A stretch of DNA of 64,000 nt from Nitrosophilus kaiyonis (GCF_027943725.1 NZ_AP025696.1:721501-785500); one strand, 5' to 3'; positions 39,824 through 50,585 are shown, counted from the first letter of the stretch. A program made the numbers and translations. The notes: generated from the sequence alone by a model not told the origin.

Positions 39824-41520
39824 TGCTAAAAGTCTATTTAGGTGACTGGCTTTATAATGCAGGTATTCTTGGGTTTTTAAATATAAATTCTAATTTATGG
39901 AAATTAGAAACTGTTGGAGATAGACAAAAGTTTGTTTCAAAAGATGAAAAATTACTTAAGTTTGGGAATAATTATATTGAATTTGATAGAAAAATTTTTT
40001 ATGAATTTTCTAGAAGATTTTTTGATTATGCTTTTAACCAGTATGGAAGATATGAAAATTTAATAAAGCTTTTTAAAGAATATATTGATGATTTAGAATC
40101 ATTAAAAAATGATTTAGATTATATAAATAAAAAATATTTTCATGGTAAAGAAGAGAGCGATAAAATTTTACAGAAACTTCCCATAGAAATTTTTGACAGA
40201 TTTAAAAAAATACTTCAAGGATTTAAGCTATTAAAAGACAAACTGGGCAAAATTCCTTCTAAAAATGAAATCAAAAAAGATGTAAATCTTTTAATAAATC
40301 TTTTCCAAAATGCTATAGAAATTATGAAAAAAGATAAAGAAGAATTTTGGGAAAGTGATGTTCAAATTTATCTAAGAAATATTTACGGACAAAAAAGTTT
40401 TTTAAATAAATCTGTAAATAAAGATAGATTCAAAAAATTTTATGAAGACTTTGAATTACCAATATTAGAAAAGAAAATAGAAAAAGAAAAAATTTATCCA
40501 TGCATTGCTTGCAGTGAAAGATTAGCCCGTAAAAAAACTATATTTGATACAGGAATATCCAAATTCTACGGACTTAATAAAGATTCTATAAATTTTGTAT
40601 GGAATTTTAATCCAAAACTACCTTTATGCGAAATTTGTGAAATTATTTATTTTTCCTATTTCGCAGGTTTAAACCCTGTTCAAAAAGATGGCAAAAAAGT
40701 TTTTTATTTTGTTAATTCTGATAGCTCTATTGTTGATTTAGTAAGTAAAAATAATTTATTAAAAGAAGTTTTAAATCCAGATTTGACTCAGAACCTTCTT
40801 TTAGATTTCTTTACTCAGCTTATTTTAGAAGCATCTTATGAAAAAGCATTTTTTACTCTTCAAAATATAGCTGTCTTAGAACTAGATCTAAATAATGAAA
40901 CAATGCCAAAGGTTTATTCTTTTAATCTATCGAGAGAAAAAGCAAAATTTTTAAAAGAATCACAAACTAAAGAAAATTTAAAAGAGTTTTCCAAAAATTA
41001 TTACAAAATAAAAGATACAAAAATTTCAATACTTCCAGAAATCATTTCTTTAATCTTAGAAAATAAACTTTATTTTAATTACTTAAACAAACTTCTAAAA
41101 ATGTTTATAGCTTATCAAAATGGCTCAAAAAATTATGAAACTAATATAAACCCATATAAAGTTCAAACTTTAAATCTACTTGTTTCAAAATTTATTAAAG
41201 ATGTAGGAGGCAAAACAATGAATATGTCAGAAAATGAAATGTGGAAGGTTTATTATAAAGGTAAAGAACTTGCAAATATTTTAAGAGATAAGAAAGCGGA
41301 AAATAAAATACAGTCACTTTCTTATAAACTTTTAAATTCACTTAGAATAGGAAACAGTTCACAATTTATGGATATTTTACTTCGAACTTATATGGCTTAT
41401 GGGGAAGGAATCCCTTCTTCTTTTATAAAGGCTTTGCAAAATAAGGAAGATTTTTATTCTATTGGTTATAGCTTTTTAAATGGATTTCTTGGAAACGAAA
41501 AAGAGGAGGTAAAAAAATAA
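39820..41520 (+). CDS. cas8b1: Type I-B large subunit Cas8b1 (Cst1-like)
   Basis: Large subunit of Cascade, expected to read the PAM. 566 aa. A split zinc-ribbon is visible: CIACSERLARKK at about 228 and LPLCEICEIIYFSYFAGL at about 268, as in the Cst1 subfamily. No nuclease motif is seen. Assigned mainly from position between cas6 and cas7 and from the zinc-ribbon; sequence in this family is highly diverged. It overlaps cas7 by one base. Confidence 0.85.
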   Translation: MMLKVYLGDWLYNAGILGFLNINSNLWKLETVGDRQKFVSKDEKLLKFGNNYIEFDRKIFYEFSRRFFDYAFNQYGRYENLIKLFKEYIDDLESLKNDLDYINKKYFHGKEESDKILQKLPIEIFDRFKKILQGFKLLKDKLGKIPSKNEIKKDVNLLINLFQNAIEIMKKDKEEFWESDVQIYLRNIYGQKSFLNKSVNKDRFKKFYEDFELPILEKKIEKEKIYPCIACSERLARKKTIFDTGISKFYGLNKDSINFVWNFNPKLPLCEICEIIYFSYFAGLNPVQKDGKKVFYFVNSDSSIVDLVSKNNLLKEVLNPDLTQNLLLDFFTQLILEASYEKAFFTLQNIAVLELDLNNETMPKVYSFNLSREKAKFLKESQTKENLKEFSKNYYKIKDTKISILPEIISLILENKLYFNYLNKLLKMFIAYQNGSKNYETNINPYKVQTLNLLVSKFIKDVGGKTMNMSENEMWKVYYKGKELANILRDKKAENKIQSLSYKLLNSLRIGNSSQFMDILLRTYMAYGEGIPSSFIKALQNKEDFYSIGYSFLNGFLGNEKEEVKK

Positions 41521-42446
41521 TGGCTAATTTACAACCAAAAGGATTAACAGTTTCAGTAATTTTTGATGCAATGAGTTTGAACTATGGAGAAGGAGTTGGA
41601 AATATTTCAGAACTTAAGAAAATTTCTCGTTCAGGTGAACTGTTATCTTATGAATCTAGACAGGCTATTAGATATGATATCTATAGGATGTTAAAGGAAT
41701 TATTTTTTATAGATAATAAAAAAGAAGAACCTTTAACAGCAGATCAAGATGTTGTCCAGTTTAAACCTGAAGCTACTATAAAAGATTATATAGAGGCTGA
41801 TTTATTTGGATATATGAAAACAGAAAAAGACAAAGGAGCTCTAACCCGTTCTGCAATTGTAAGAATAACTCCTGCTATATCTCTTGAGCCCATGTTTTTA
41901 GATGTAGAATTTGGAACCAATCTAAACTTTGCCCAAAGAGCAGGAACAGATCCAAATCCATTCCAATTTGAACATCATTTATCTTTATACTCTTATACAA
42001 TTACAATTGAGTTAGACAGAGTAGGAGAAGATTTAAACGATAACATCTCACTTGAACCTTCTGAAAAAGCAAGAAGAGTCAATATGGTTCTAGATGTATT
42101 AAAAGTATTAAATAGAAACATTAAAGGTAGGATGGAAAATTTAAATCCTCTTTTTTCTATTGGTGGAGTTTATGATGTTAAAAATCCGTTTTTCTTAGGA
42201 AGATTGAAAATAAAATACAATCGTGAAACAAGAAAATTTCTCTTAGATACCCCAATTATTTCATCTGTTTTGGAAATAGACTTTAACGGAAAAAAGGCTA
42301 AAGATAATTCTTATATTGGAATTGTAGGTGGATACTGGGAAAATGAGAAGGAAATTAAAAATCTTTTACCTGAAGAGAAAATTCATAATGTTAATGATTT
42401 CTTCGAAGCTTTAAAAGAACAAGTAAATGAGTATTATGGGGTTTAA
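41520..42446 (+). CDS. cas7: Cascade backbone subunit Cas7 (Cst2/DevR type)
   Basis: Binds the crRNA spacer and forms the Cascade backbone. 308 aa with the DevR/Cst2 pattern GLTVSVIFDAMSLNYGEGVGNISELKK at the start (residues 8-34), ESRQAIRYDIYRML, and FGTNLNFAQRAG. The ATG follows the cas8b1 stop directly (TAATGG) with a strong GGAGG upstream. Confidence 0.93.
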   Translation: MANLQPKGLTVSVIFDAMSLNYGEGVGNISELKKISRSGELLSYESRQAIRYDIYRMLKELFFIDNKKEEPLTADQDVVQFKPEATIKDYIEADLFGYMKTEKDKGALTRSAIVRITPAISLEPMFLDVEFGTNLNFAQRAGTDPNPFQFEHHLSLYSYTITIELDRVGEDLNDNISLEPSEKARRVNMVLDVLKVLNRNIKGRMENLNPLFSIGGVYDVKNPFFLGRLKIKYNRETRKFLLDTPIISSVLEIDFNGKKAKDNSYIGIVGGYWENEKEIKNLLPEEKIHNVNDFFEALKEQVNEYYGV

Positions 42447-42448
42447 AA

Positions 42449-43156
42449 GTGAAGCTTCTTAAAATAAAAGCTTATCAAATTTTTGCAAATTATAGAAAAC
42501 CTATGAGTTTTAATTTTTGGGACAGTTATCCTTTGCCGCCTTTATCTGCAGTTAGAGGATGGTTTCATACTGTAGTTGAAGCTAAAGAATATATACCTAT
42601 GTCAATGAGTATCCAGGGAAAATTTTCGTCTGTTGTTCATGATTTGCAAACACTTATAAAATTTGATAGAAAAAGAAACAAAGAAGGGGAAATAGTTTTA
42701 AAAAGTTTCAAAAATAAAGTTTTTTCAAAATCTCCCACTTTTGTAACAAATATTTACGATATCCATTTGAATATATATATTAAAGCAGAAGAAGAATATC
42801 TAAAACTATTTAAAGAAAATCTTCTAAAAAACGAATATCCTTCCCTTGGAAGAAAAGAAGATTTAATAAGGATTGATTATATTGATTTTATAGAACCTAT
42901 AAATAAAGACTTTTCAGAAGAAGAACATATAATAGATTATGGCATTTATTTAAATAAGGAAACAGCTGTTAATTTAGGAATTGCAGGTATAAATTATAGA
43001 ATGAATTTTAAATATGATAAAAAGCTTTTGGATAAAACAGGACTTAGATATTTTGAAAAGAAAAATGTTGTATATATAGATAACGATTATATAGAAAATG
43101 GAGAGCTCCTTTTTGATGAAGAAGATAAAAGAGTTATTGACTTAATCGGATATTAA
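42449..43156 (+). CDS. cas5: Cascade subunit Cas5 (I-B/Tneap type)
   Basis: Binds the 5' handle of crRNA. 235 aa. RAMP N-terminus MKLLKIKAYQIFANYRKP and SYPLPPLSAVRGWFHTVVEA follow the Cas5t pattern. Start is GTG, 2 bp after cas7. Confidence 0.9.
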   Translation: MKLLKIKAYQIFANYRKPMSFNFWDSYPLPPLSAVRGWFHTVVEAKEYIPMSMSIQGKFSSVVHDLQTLIKFDRKRNKEGEIVLKSFKNKVFSKSPTFVTNIYDIHLNIYIKAEEEYLKLFKENLLKNEYPSLGRKEDLIRIDYIDFIEPINKDFSEEEHIIDYGIYLNKETAVNLGIAGINYRMNFKYDKKLLDKTGLRYFEKKNVVYIDNDYIENGELLFDEEDKRVIDLIGY

Positions 43157-43158
43157 AT

Positions 43159-45420
43159 ATGGAAAAGGTATATGCAAAGCTTTACTATCAAAATGGTAAG
43201 CTTGTTCCTGAAACTTTAGAAAGGCATACAGAAAATCTTTTAAAAGAATTAGAAAGAATAAAAAGACTGTATGGTAAGGAATTAAAAGATATTGGAACTA
43301 CTGATAACTTTTGGAATGCTTTGAAAATCGCTTGTTTATTTCACGATTTAGGTAAAGTTTCTTCTCATTTTCAAAAAAAGATAAAAAAATACTTAAATGA
43401 ACCAGTAAAAATCCCATCAGATTTAGATAAAGAAATTCCACATAACTATCTTTCAGGAATATTCTTATATGTTCCTGAAATAAAAGGGACTATTATCAAG
43501 GGATATTTTAATTACATCCTTTTTTCTGTTTTGTTTCACCATCATCGAAAAATAGATTTTTCACAAGAATATTTCCTAAAAGTCATTGAAAAAGATATAA
43601 AAAATAAAATAGATACTTTAAAGTGGTTAAAAAAATATAGGTTTTTTATATCAGATATTCCCTCAGATAAAGTTGATATTCTATATAAAAAAATAGAAAG
43701 TTTTTACTTTAACTCTCCTAAGGTAAAAAATATCAAAAAAGATAAAATTTTTATTCTATTAAAAGGACTTCTTCACAGATTAGACCATTCAGCTTCTGCA
43801 CATTTACCTATAGAGGAAAATAGAATTTCCAATGTAGAAGAAAAATTAATATCTTATCTTTCTAAAAAGGAAAATTTTAAAGGTCTAAAATCTTTCCAAA
43901 AAAAAGCAAAAGAACTGAGAAATAAGAATGTATTACTTACTGCTTCAACAGGCATAGGAAAAACAGAATTTGCTATTAATTGGATGGGAGAAGATAAAGC
44001 TTTCTATACTCTGCCTGTTCGAGTTTCTGTTAATGCTATGTATGAAAGATTTATCAATATTTTCAAAGAAGATAAACAATGTATAGGACTTTTACATAGT
44101 GATGCTTTATTTTATGGAATAAGAGAGAATGAAAAAATAGATGATTTACTTTCTATAAAAGAACACGTCATAAAAACACAAGCTACAAGACAGTTCTCTA
44201 TGCCAATTACTATAACCACAGCAGACCAGATATTTACATCTGTTTTTAAGTATCCTGGGTATGAGAAAATTTATGCCACTTTGATATATTCAAAAATAGT
44301 ATTAGATGAACCACAAAGCTATTCACCAGATACACTTGCAGTTATAATAAAGGGACTTCAAGAAATAACCTATTATGGAGGAAAATTTTGTTTTATGAGT
44401 GCAACAATTCATCCTTTTATCAATGAATATTTAAAAAATTATGCAGAAGAATTAGATCCTGTTTTTAGTGACGAGAAAAAGCATAAGATCAAATTAGAAG
44501 ATAAAACCATTAATGAATTTTCAAATTATATGATTTCTCAATTTAATCAAGATAAAAAAGTTTTAGTTATTACAAATACAGTAAAGAAAGCACAGGAACT
44601 GTTTAAATTTTTGAAAGAAAATAAAAATCTAAATGTTAAACTTCTACACTCGCTTTTTATTCAAAGAGATAAAAAAGAAAAAGAAGAACAAATAAAAAAT
44701 CCTTGTGAACCAGTTATTTGGATTTCAACTCAATTAGTAGAAGCTTCTTTGGATATAGATTATGACATTCTGTTTACAGAAATTTCCACTTTAGACTCTT
44801 TAATTCAAAGAATGGGAAGGATTTATAGAAAATCAGGAAGAATAATTGATAAAAATGACAACCCTAATATTATAATTGCTACACAAGAACCATCAGATAA
44901 AGGAAAAATTTATAGCAAAGAGATTGTAAAACTTACATTAGAAGCTTTAAAAAGATACAATTTAAAAATATTAACTGAAAGTATGAAACAAAAGCTTATG
45001 AAAGAAGTTTATAGCGAGGAAAAAATAAAAGAAACTAAATTTTATCTAGATTTTAAAAAATACATGAAACTTTTAGACGCAGGTTTTGAGGCTGATACCA
45101 AAGGAGAAGCTCAACAGCTTTTCAGAGAAATTTTAAATATAAATGTTATTCCAGAAAAAGTTTATCAAAAAAATATAGATGAGATAGAAAAAGCAATTGA
45201 AGTTGCTTTAGATAAATCAAAAAAATATTCTGAAAAAATACAAGCATTTTACACTTTGAATAAGTTTACAGTAAGTTTACCTCTTTATAAACTTAAAAAT
45301 ATTATTCCAACTCAAATAACTCCAGAAAAATTTAGAAAAAAATTTTTTACTATAAATTTTCCTTATGATGCTAATTTGGGCTTAATAATTGAAAATAAAA
45401 AAATTGAAAATATATTATGA
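43159..45420 (+). CDS. cas3: CRISPR helicase-nuclease Cas3
   Basis: Degrades target DNA recruited by Cascade. 753 aa. An N-terminal HD nuclease domain (FHDLGKVSSHF about 63, and FHHHRK about 127) is fused to an SF2 helicase: Walker A TASTGIGKTEF about 260, DEPQ box about 387, SATIHP about 418 and motif VI IQRMGRIYRKSG about 558. All key residues present. Overlaps cas4 by 4 bases. Confidence 0.96.
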   Translation: MEKVYAKLYYQNGKLVPETLERHTENLLKELERIKRLYGKELKDIGTTDNFWNALKIACLFHDLGKVSSHFQKKIKKYLNEPVKIPSDLDKEIPHNYLSGIFLYVPEIKGTIIKGYFNYILFSVLFHHHRKIDFSQEYFLKVIEKDIKNKIDTLKWLKKYRFFISDIPSDKVDILYKKIESFYFNSPKVKNIKKDKIFILLKGLLHRLDHSASAHLPIEENRISNVEEKLISYLSKKENFKGLKSFQKKAKELRNKNVLLTASTGIGKTEFAINWMGEDKAFYTLPVRVSVNAMYERFINIFKEDKQCIGLLHSDALFYGIRENEKIDDLLSIKEHVIKTQATRQFSMPITITTADQIFTSVFKYPGYEKIYATLIYSKIVLDEPQSYSPDTLAVIIKGLQEITYYGGKFCFMSATIHPFINEYLKNYAEELDPVFSDEKKHKIKLEDKTINEFSNYMISQFNQDKKVLVITNTVKKAQELFKFLKENKNLNVKLLHSLFIQRDKKEKEEQIKNPCEPVIWISTQLVEASLDIDYDILFTEISTLDSLIQRMGRIYRKSGRIIDKNDNPNIIIATQEPSDKGKIYSKEIVKLTLEALKRYNLKILTESMKQKLMKEVYSEEKIKETKFYLDFKKYMKLLDAGFEADTKGEAQQLFREILNINVIPEKVYQKNIDEIEKAIEVALDKSKKYSEKIQAFYTLNKFTVSLPLYKLKNIIPTQITPEKFRKKFFTINFPYDANLGLIIENKKIENIL

Positions 45421-45911
45421 AAAAATTATATATTACTGGAAATGAAATAGCTTATTATTTTATTTGTAAAAGAAAGTTATGGTTTTTTTCTAAAGATATA
45501 ACAATGGAACAAAATAATCAATTAGTAGAATTAGGAAAAATTATTCATGAAATAACTTATAAAAATAAAAGAAAAGAGATAGAATTTGAAGGAATAAAAA
45601 TCGATTTTTTTGAAAAGAAAAATGCTTTGATTCACGAAGTAAAAAAAGGTAAAACAATGGAAAAAGCTCATGTTTGGCAGATGAAATATTATCTTTATAG
45701 ATTAAAACTTTTAGGTATAAATTGTAAAGGAATGATCGATTATCCATTATTAAGGCAAAGAGTTACTGTCATTTTGGAGAAAGGAGATATTGAAAAATTA
45801 GAAGATTTAATAAATAAAATTGAAAAAATTAAGAGCTTGAAAATCCCTCCTAAGGTTATAGATAAAATGTTTTGTAAAAAATGTAGTTATTATGAGTTGT
45901 GTTATGCGTGA
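45417..45911 (+). CDS. cas4: CRISPR adaptation nuclease Cas4
   Basis: RecB-like Fe-S nuclease that trims pre-spacers and defines the PAM. 164 aa. First cysteine in ICKRKLWFFS (about 17), three more at the C-terminus CKKCSYYELC. The RecB-type motif FEGIKIDFF is followed by HEVKKGK (catalytic Glu-Lys region). Overlaps the start of cas1 by 8 bases. Confidence 0.92.
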   Translation: MKKLYITGNEIAYYFICKRKLWFFSKDITMEQNNQLVELGKIIHEITYKNKRKEIEFEGIKIDFFEKKNALIHEVKKGKTMEKAHVWQMKYYLYRLKLLGINCKGMIDYPLLRQRVTVILEKGDIEKLEDLINKIEKIKSLKIPPKVIDKMFCKKCSYYELCYA

Positions 45912-46892
45912 ATATTATATATTTAAATCTGGAAGAATAAAAAGAAAAGATAATACACTATTTTTAGAGTATTTTGAAAATGAAAAGGTATCAAAAGTTC
46001 CTATACCTATAAATGATATTGATTCCTTATATCTTTTTGGAGAAGTTGACTTTAATACAAAACTCTTAAATTATTTTACACAACATCAAATTATGATGCA
46101 TATTTTTAACTATTATGGTTTTTATAGTGGAACATATTATCCTAGAGAATTTTTATTGTCTGGTGATTTATTAGTTAAACAAGTAAAATATTTTACTTCA
46201 AGGAAAAAGAGACTCTATATTGCTAAAGAATTTGTAAAAGGTGCTGTTTATGGGGCTATTGCAAATATTAAAAGATATAAAGAAAAAATTGATAATGAAA
46301 TAGAAATTTTAAAATCATTATATAAAAGTATTGATGAACAACATGGAATTAGAGCTTTAATGGGAGTTGAAGGTAATGCGAAAGATATATATTATAGCTG
46401 TTTTGAAAAAATTATTAATCAAGATATTGATTTTAAAAAAAGAGTAAAAAATCCTCCAGACAATATGATAAATGCTCTACTTTCTTTTGTTAATAGCCTT
46501 ATTTATACTTTTGTTTTAAAAGAGATATATAAACACAATTAAATCCAACAATAAGCTATCTTCATGAGCCAAGCACAAGAAGATTTTCTTTATCATTAGA
46601 TATTGCAGAAATATTTAAACCTATTTTTGGAGATAGATTAATTTTTGAAATGTTAAATGATAGAAAATTGTCCAAAAGAGATTTTGATAAATCATTAAAT
46701 TTTGCCTATTTAAAAGAAGAAGGAAGAAAAAAAGTCATAACTGCTTTTGAAGAAAGAATGAATAGGACAATTTTGCATAAAAAGCTTAGAAAAAGAATTA
46801 AATATAAAAGATTAATAAGATTAGAACTTTATAAGCTTATTAAACATTTGTTAGGAGAAAATGAATATAAACACTTTAAAATTTGGTGGTAA
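45904..46892 (+). pseudogene. cas1: cas1 integrase gene broken by one-base frameshift
   Basis: Cas1 is the spacer-integrating nuclease. From ATG 45904 the first frame runs to a stop at 46540-46542 after 212 residues, ending EIYKHN. One base lower, the frame continues without a stop as TQLNPTISYLHEPSTRRF and then LDIAEIF (46533 onward) to 46892. The whole span, 989 nt, becomes 990 nt (329 aa, the usual length) with one added A in the AAA at 46531-46533. The N-part keeps the catalytic Glu in GVEGNAKD; the His (YLHEP) and acidic residue (DIAEIF) lie only in the shifted part. An inner ATG at 46650 is a remnant. Sequencing error is possible. Confidence 0.9.
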
Positions 46893-46894
46893 TA

Positions 46895-47176
46895 ATGTAT
46901 ATAATATTGGTTTATGATATTTGTACAATAGAAAAAGAAGGTCAAAAAAGACTTAATAAAGTAATGAAATTATGTAGACAATATCTTCATCATACTCAAA
47001 AAAGTGTTTTTGAGGGTGAATTAAGTGAAGCAAAATTTATAAAATTACAAAATAGTATTAAAAATATTATAGATTTTAATAACGATTATGTAATTTTTTA
47101 TAGAATTGATAACAAAAATAATGTAAAAAAATACAATTTAGGAATATCTTTTGATCCTACAACAAATATATTTTAG
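46895..47176 (+). CDS. cas2: CRISPR endonuclease Cas2
   Basis: Structural partner of Cas1 in spacer capture. 93 aa from ATG 46895, because MYIILVYDI matches the family start; an upstream TTG would add four residues. Motifs: LVYDI with the conserved Asp, QYLHHTQKSVFEGEL and VIFYRID. It follows the cas1 stop by 2 bases. Complete and in frame. Confidence 0.93.
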   Translation: MYIILVYDICTIEKEGQKRLNKVMKLCRQYLHHTQKSVFEGELSEAKFIKLQNSIKNIIDFNNDYVIFYRIDNKNNVKKYNLGISFDPTTNIF

Positions 47177-47279
47177 CGGAATTTTCGGAAAGCTAAATAT
47201 TGTTGATTCGAGAAAAAACTTTTATAAATAAAGACAAAAAATGCCTTAAAATCGGAATTATGTTATAATTTTTTTATGG
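47177..47279 (+). promoter_or_regulatory. CRISPR leader
   Basis: 103-bp AT-rich stretch between cas2 and the first repeat. A TATAAT box is at 47264-47269, with a T run and the first repeat directly after. The array is transcribed rightward from here. Confidence 0.75.
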
Positions 47280-49207
47280 ATATTAGTATCCAATTATGGG
47301 ATATAAAGTTTACTATTATTGTAGCTGCTTCAGATATAAAAAAATATTAGTATCCAATTATGGGATATAAAGTGTTCTGGATCTAATTTATTTTCCTTAA
47401 AATACTCATATTAGTATCCAATTATGGGATATAAAGTGAGTTGTGCTTTCGACTGTATGTTCACCTCTGTCATATTAGTATCCAATTATGGGATATAAAG
47501 ATTATTACTAAAACTGAGCCTATGCCCATTAATGTATATATTAGTATCCAATTATGGGATATAAAGTATTATTTTCAAAATAGCTACATAGAAAAGATAC
47601 ATATATTAGTATCCAATTATGGGATATAAAGTCATCTGGTTTTATAGCTGGTGGCTCTTTATCTGGATATTAGTATCCAATTATGGGATATAAAGAATTC
47701 TCTTTGAGCAATCATTAATTTATCTAATATTATATTAGTATCCAATTATGGGATATAAAGTGATGAGATAAAAAATCTTGATAAAGTATATCTTGAAGAT
47801 ATTAGTATCCAATTATGGGATATAAAGAATAACCAATCATATCGGTTATATTGTCAATATATAATATTAGTATCCAATTATGGGATATAAAGGTATAGGC
47901 AGCACACTTTAGACGCTGAAAGTGTTCTATATTAGTATCCAATTATGGGATATAAAGAAAATTCGCCTTCTTGTGCTATTCTTTCGGTACAAGGATATTA
48001 GTATCCAATTATGGGATATAAAGCCATTTAATAGCGTTAAGAGAGCTGCTCATATCATATACAAATATTAGTATCCAATTATGGGATATAAAGATTAAAA
48101 GCTGAATTGTATTTTCTGTACTATATGAAATATTAGTATCCAATTATGGGATATAAAGTTTTTAGCTGAAGGATTGGAGATGATTATGCACAAAATATTA
48201 GTATCCAATTATGGGATATAAAGAGTTAATAGCTTGGATTTTCGATTGAGGTAATTATGAATATTAGTATCCAATTATGGGATATAAAGATGAGATAGAT
48301 GGAAAACTTGTAAAACTTGGAACGATATTAGTATCCAATTATGGGATATAAAGTTAGAGTATGACAGTCCTGTGATGAATTTAGATGAAAAATATTAGTA
48401 TCCAATTATGGGATATAAAGTGCCATACTAAATTTGAACTATCATCACAAGCAAATCATATTAGTATCCAATTATGGGATATAAAGTTTTGAAAGAGGCT
48501 ATGCATCTTGGACCGCTTACAAAAATATTAGTATCCAATTATGGGATATAAAGAAAATAAAATCTATAAACTTCATAAAAATACAAGCATATTAGTATCC
48601 AATTATGGGATATAAAGATGAGATAGATGGAAAACTTGTAAAACTTGGAACGATATTAGTATCCAATTATGGGATATAAAGTCTCATCTTCATAGTTTTT
48701 ATCATCAGGATGCATCAATATTAGTATCCAATTATGGGATATAAAGTAATTAAAGCATACGGGCTTAGTTGCAACCCAATATCATATTAGTATCCAATTA
48801 TGGGATATAAAGTTTATTCTAAATTTTTTACTAAGCTAATTTTTTCTTCATATATTAGTATCCAATTATGGGATATAAAGTGTTTTTGCTACAAATGAAT
48901 ATCTTTTATTAAGTCTCAATATTAGTATCCAATTATGGGATATAAAGTAATAATGATACAATATATAACTCTTTTTACATATTAATATTAGTATCCAATT
49001 ATGGGATATAAAGTTGTTAATTGAAAAGGGTTATACAATTGAATTTGAGATATTAGTATCCAATTATGGGATATAAAGGAAGATTTTACATCTTATAAGC
49101 TACCTCATCACTATATATTAGTATCCAATTATGGGATATAAAGGATAATAAAGCCCCCATCTATCACCTCTTTTATTTATATTAGTATCCAATTATGGGA
49201 TATAAAA
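47280..49207 (+). CRISPR. Type I-B CRISPR array, 30 repeats and 29 spacers
   Basis: The repeat is 29 nt, begins ATATTAGTATCC and ends GGGATATAAAG; a TATCC/GGATA stem surrounds a 7-base loop. Repeats are identical as read, except the last (49179-49207), which ends in AAAA instead of AAAG and marks the leader-distal end. Spacers are 35-39 nt except one of 41 nt (48024-48064). Spacers 16 (48290-48324) and 21 (48618-48652) are identical. crRNA 5' handles would end in ATATAAAG. Confidence 0.98.
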
Positions 49208-49238
49208 TTATAATATAAAGATTTATTTTTTAATAATG

Positions 49239-50585
49239 TTATATTTTTATAATTCCCATGAGATTTAACATCATAAAAATTAGTGCAATTGGGGCTATAT
49301 ATCTTATTGAAAATCTCCAAATATGAAATATTGTATCTCCCATACTGTTTTCTAAAGCTGCTTTTACTCTATCTTTATGAAGCTCATAACCTACAAAGAT
49401 TGCTATTAAAAGTCCTCCAAGAGGAAGTAAAATAGAATCTGTTGTATATTCTAATATATCAAATAGTGGTTTTCCACCAAGACTGAAAATTTTTCCCCAA
49501 GAATTTGTATAAGATAAAAGTGCGCCTATTCCAATAACCCAATATATTAAACTTGTTAAAAATACAGCTTTTGTTCTTGTTTGATTAAATCTATCGATTA
49601 GATATTGAACAACAGGTTCTACTAAACTTATAGCAGAAGTTATTCCTGCAAATGCTAAAGCTAAGAAAAACAGAAGTGCAAAAAATATGCCTAAAGTTCC
49701 GAAATTATTTAAAATTGTTGGTAGCGAAATAAAAACAAGACCAGGTCCTTGTCCAGGTTTTGCGCCAAACTGGAAAAGAAAACTAAATATAACAAGTCCA
49801 GCTACAAGGGCTATCAAAGTATCCATGAAAGTAACTATAAAAGCTGTTTTTGGAATACTTGCCTCTTTAGGAAGTGAAGCAGCATATGTTAAAATCGCTC
49901 CCATTCCAAGAGAGAGTGTAAAAAATGAGTGTCCAACTGCTCTAACTATAGCTTCAGAATTTAGTTTTTCCCATTTTGGTTCAAACATAAAAGCAAAAGC
50001 TTTTGAAAATCCATCCAAACTGAATGCATATATTAAAAGACCAAAAAGTATAATCATCAAAGATGGCATTAAAATAAGATTTATTTTTTCTATACCGCTT
50101 TTTATACCTTTATTAACAATCCATGCAACGATTATAACTGATATAGTATGACAGACTATTGCTATTATTTCGTTATCTCCAACTAAAGTGTTAAATATCT
50201 GTTTTGCTTCATCAGTTGTAGATGGTAATCCAAAAAGCAGTTTTACTAAATAATAGAAAATCCAGCCTATTACAACTGAATAAAATGTCATAATAATAAT
50301 TCCATTAAATCCCATAAAACCTGCATATTTCCAATATTTTCTATTTGGTGGAGCAAGCTCTTCAAAACTTCCTACTGTATCTTTTCTTCCAAGAGCTCCA
50401 ATTAGCATCTCTGCTACCATAACAGAAAATCCTATAAAAGCTATGGTTATAAGATATACTAAAACAAATGCTCCTCCTCCATATTCTCCAGTCATATATG
50501 GAAATTTCCATATATTTCCAAGCCCAACTGCACTACCTGCTGCAGCCATAATAAAACCTATTCGTGAAAAGCGTTGAATTTTCAC
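49239..50585 (-). CDS. Sodium-dependent transporter (NSS/SNF family)
   Basis: Na+-coupled uptake of amino acids or related solutes, 448 aa, about 11 transmembrane helices. N-terminal signature GFIMAAAGSAVGLGNIWKFPY with unwound TM1 glycines, and GGGAFVLVYL. Other TM pieces SFFTLSLGMGAILTYAAS (TM6) match. Length is typical of bacterial members such as MhsT. The 3' end lies 31 bp from the last CRISPR repeat. Ribosome site GGAG. Confidence 0.93.
   Translation of the reverse strand: MKIQRFSRIGFIMAAAGSAVGLGNIWKFPYMTGEYGGGAFVLVYLITIAFIGFSVMVAEMLIGALGRKDTVGSFEELAPPNRKYWKYAGFMGFNGIIIMTFYSVVIGWIFYYLVKLLFGLPSTTDEAKQIFNTLVGDNEIIAIVCHTISVIIVAWIVNKGIKSGIEKINLILMPSLMIILFGLLIYAFSLDGFSKAFAFMFEPKWEKLNSEAIVRAVGHSFFTLSLGMGAILTYAASLPKEASIPKTAFIVTFMDTLIALVAGLVIFSFLFQFGAKPGQGPGLVFISLPTILNNFGTLGIFFALLFFLALAFAGITSAISLVEPVVQYLIDRFNQTRTKAVFLTSLIYWVIGIGALLSYTNSWGKIFSLGGKPLFDILEYTTDSILLPLGGLLIAIFVGYELHKDRVKAALENSMGDTIFHIWRFSIRYIAPIALIFMMLNLMGIIKI

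Noticed and set aside
46520-46545. Programmed -1 frameshift in cas1
   Set aside because: No slippery heptamer or downstream stem was seen. A simple one-base loss in an A run explains it.
47441-47629. ORF inside the CRISPR array
   Set aside because: Reads through repeats and spacers; the repeated SIQLWD(I) text is the repeat in translation.
47309-49178. Spacers targeting the neighbouring satellite
   Set aside because: A limited eye-scan for distinctive words found no match. A full alignment of all 29 spacers with 51280-59903 was not possible and would be decisive.
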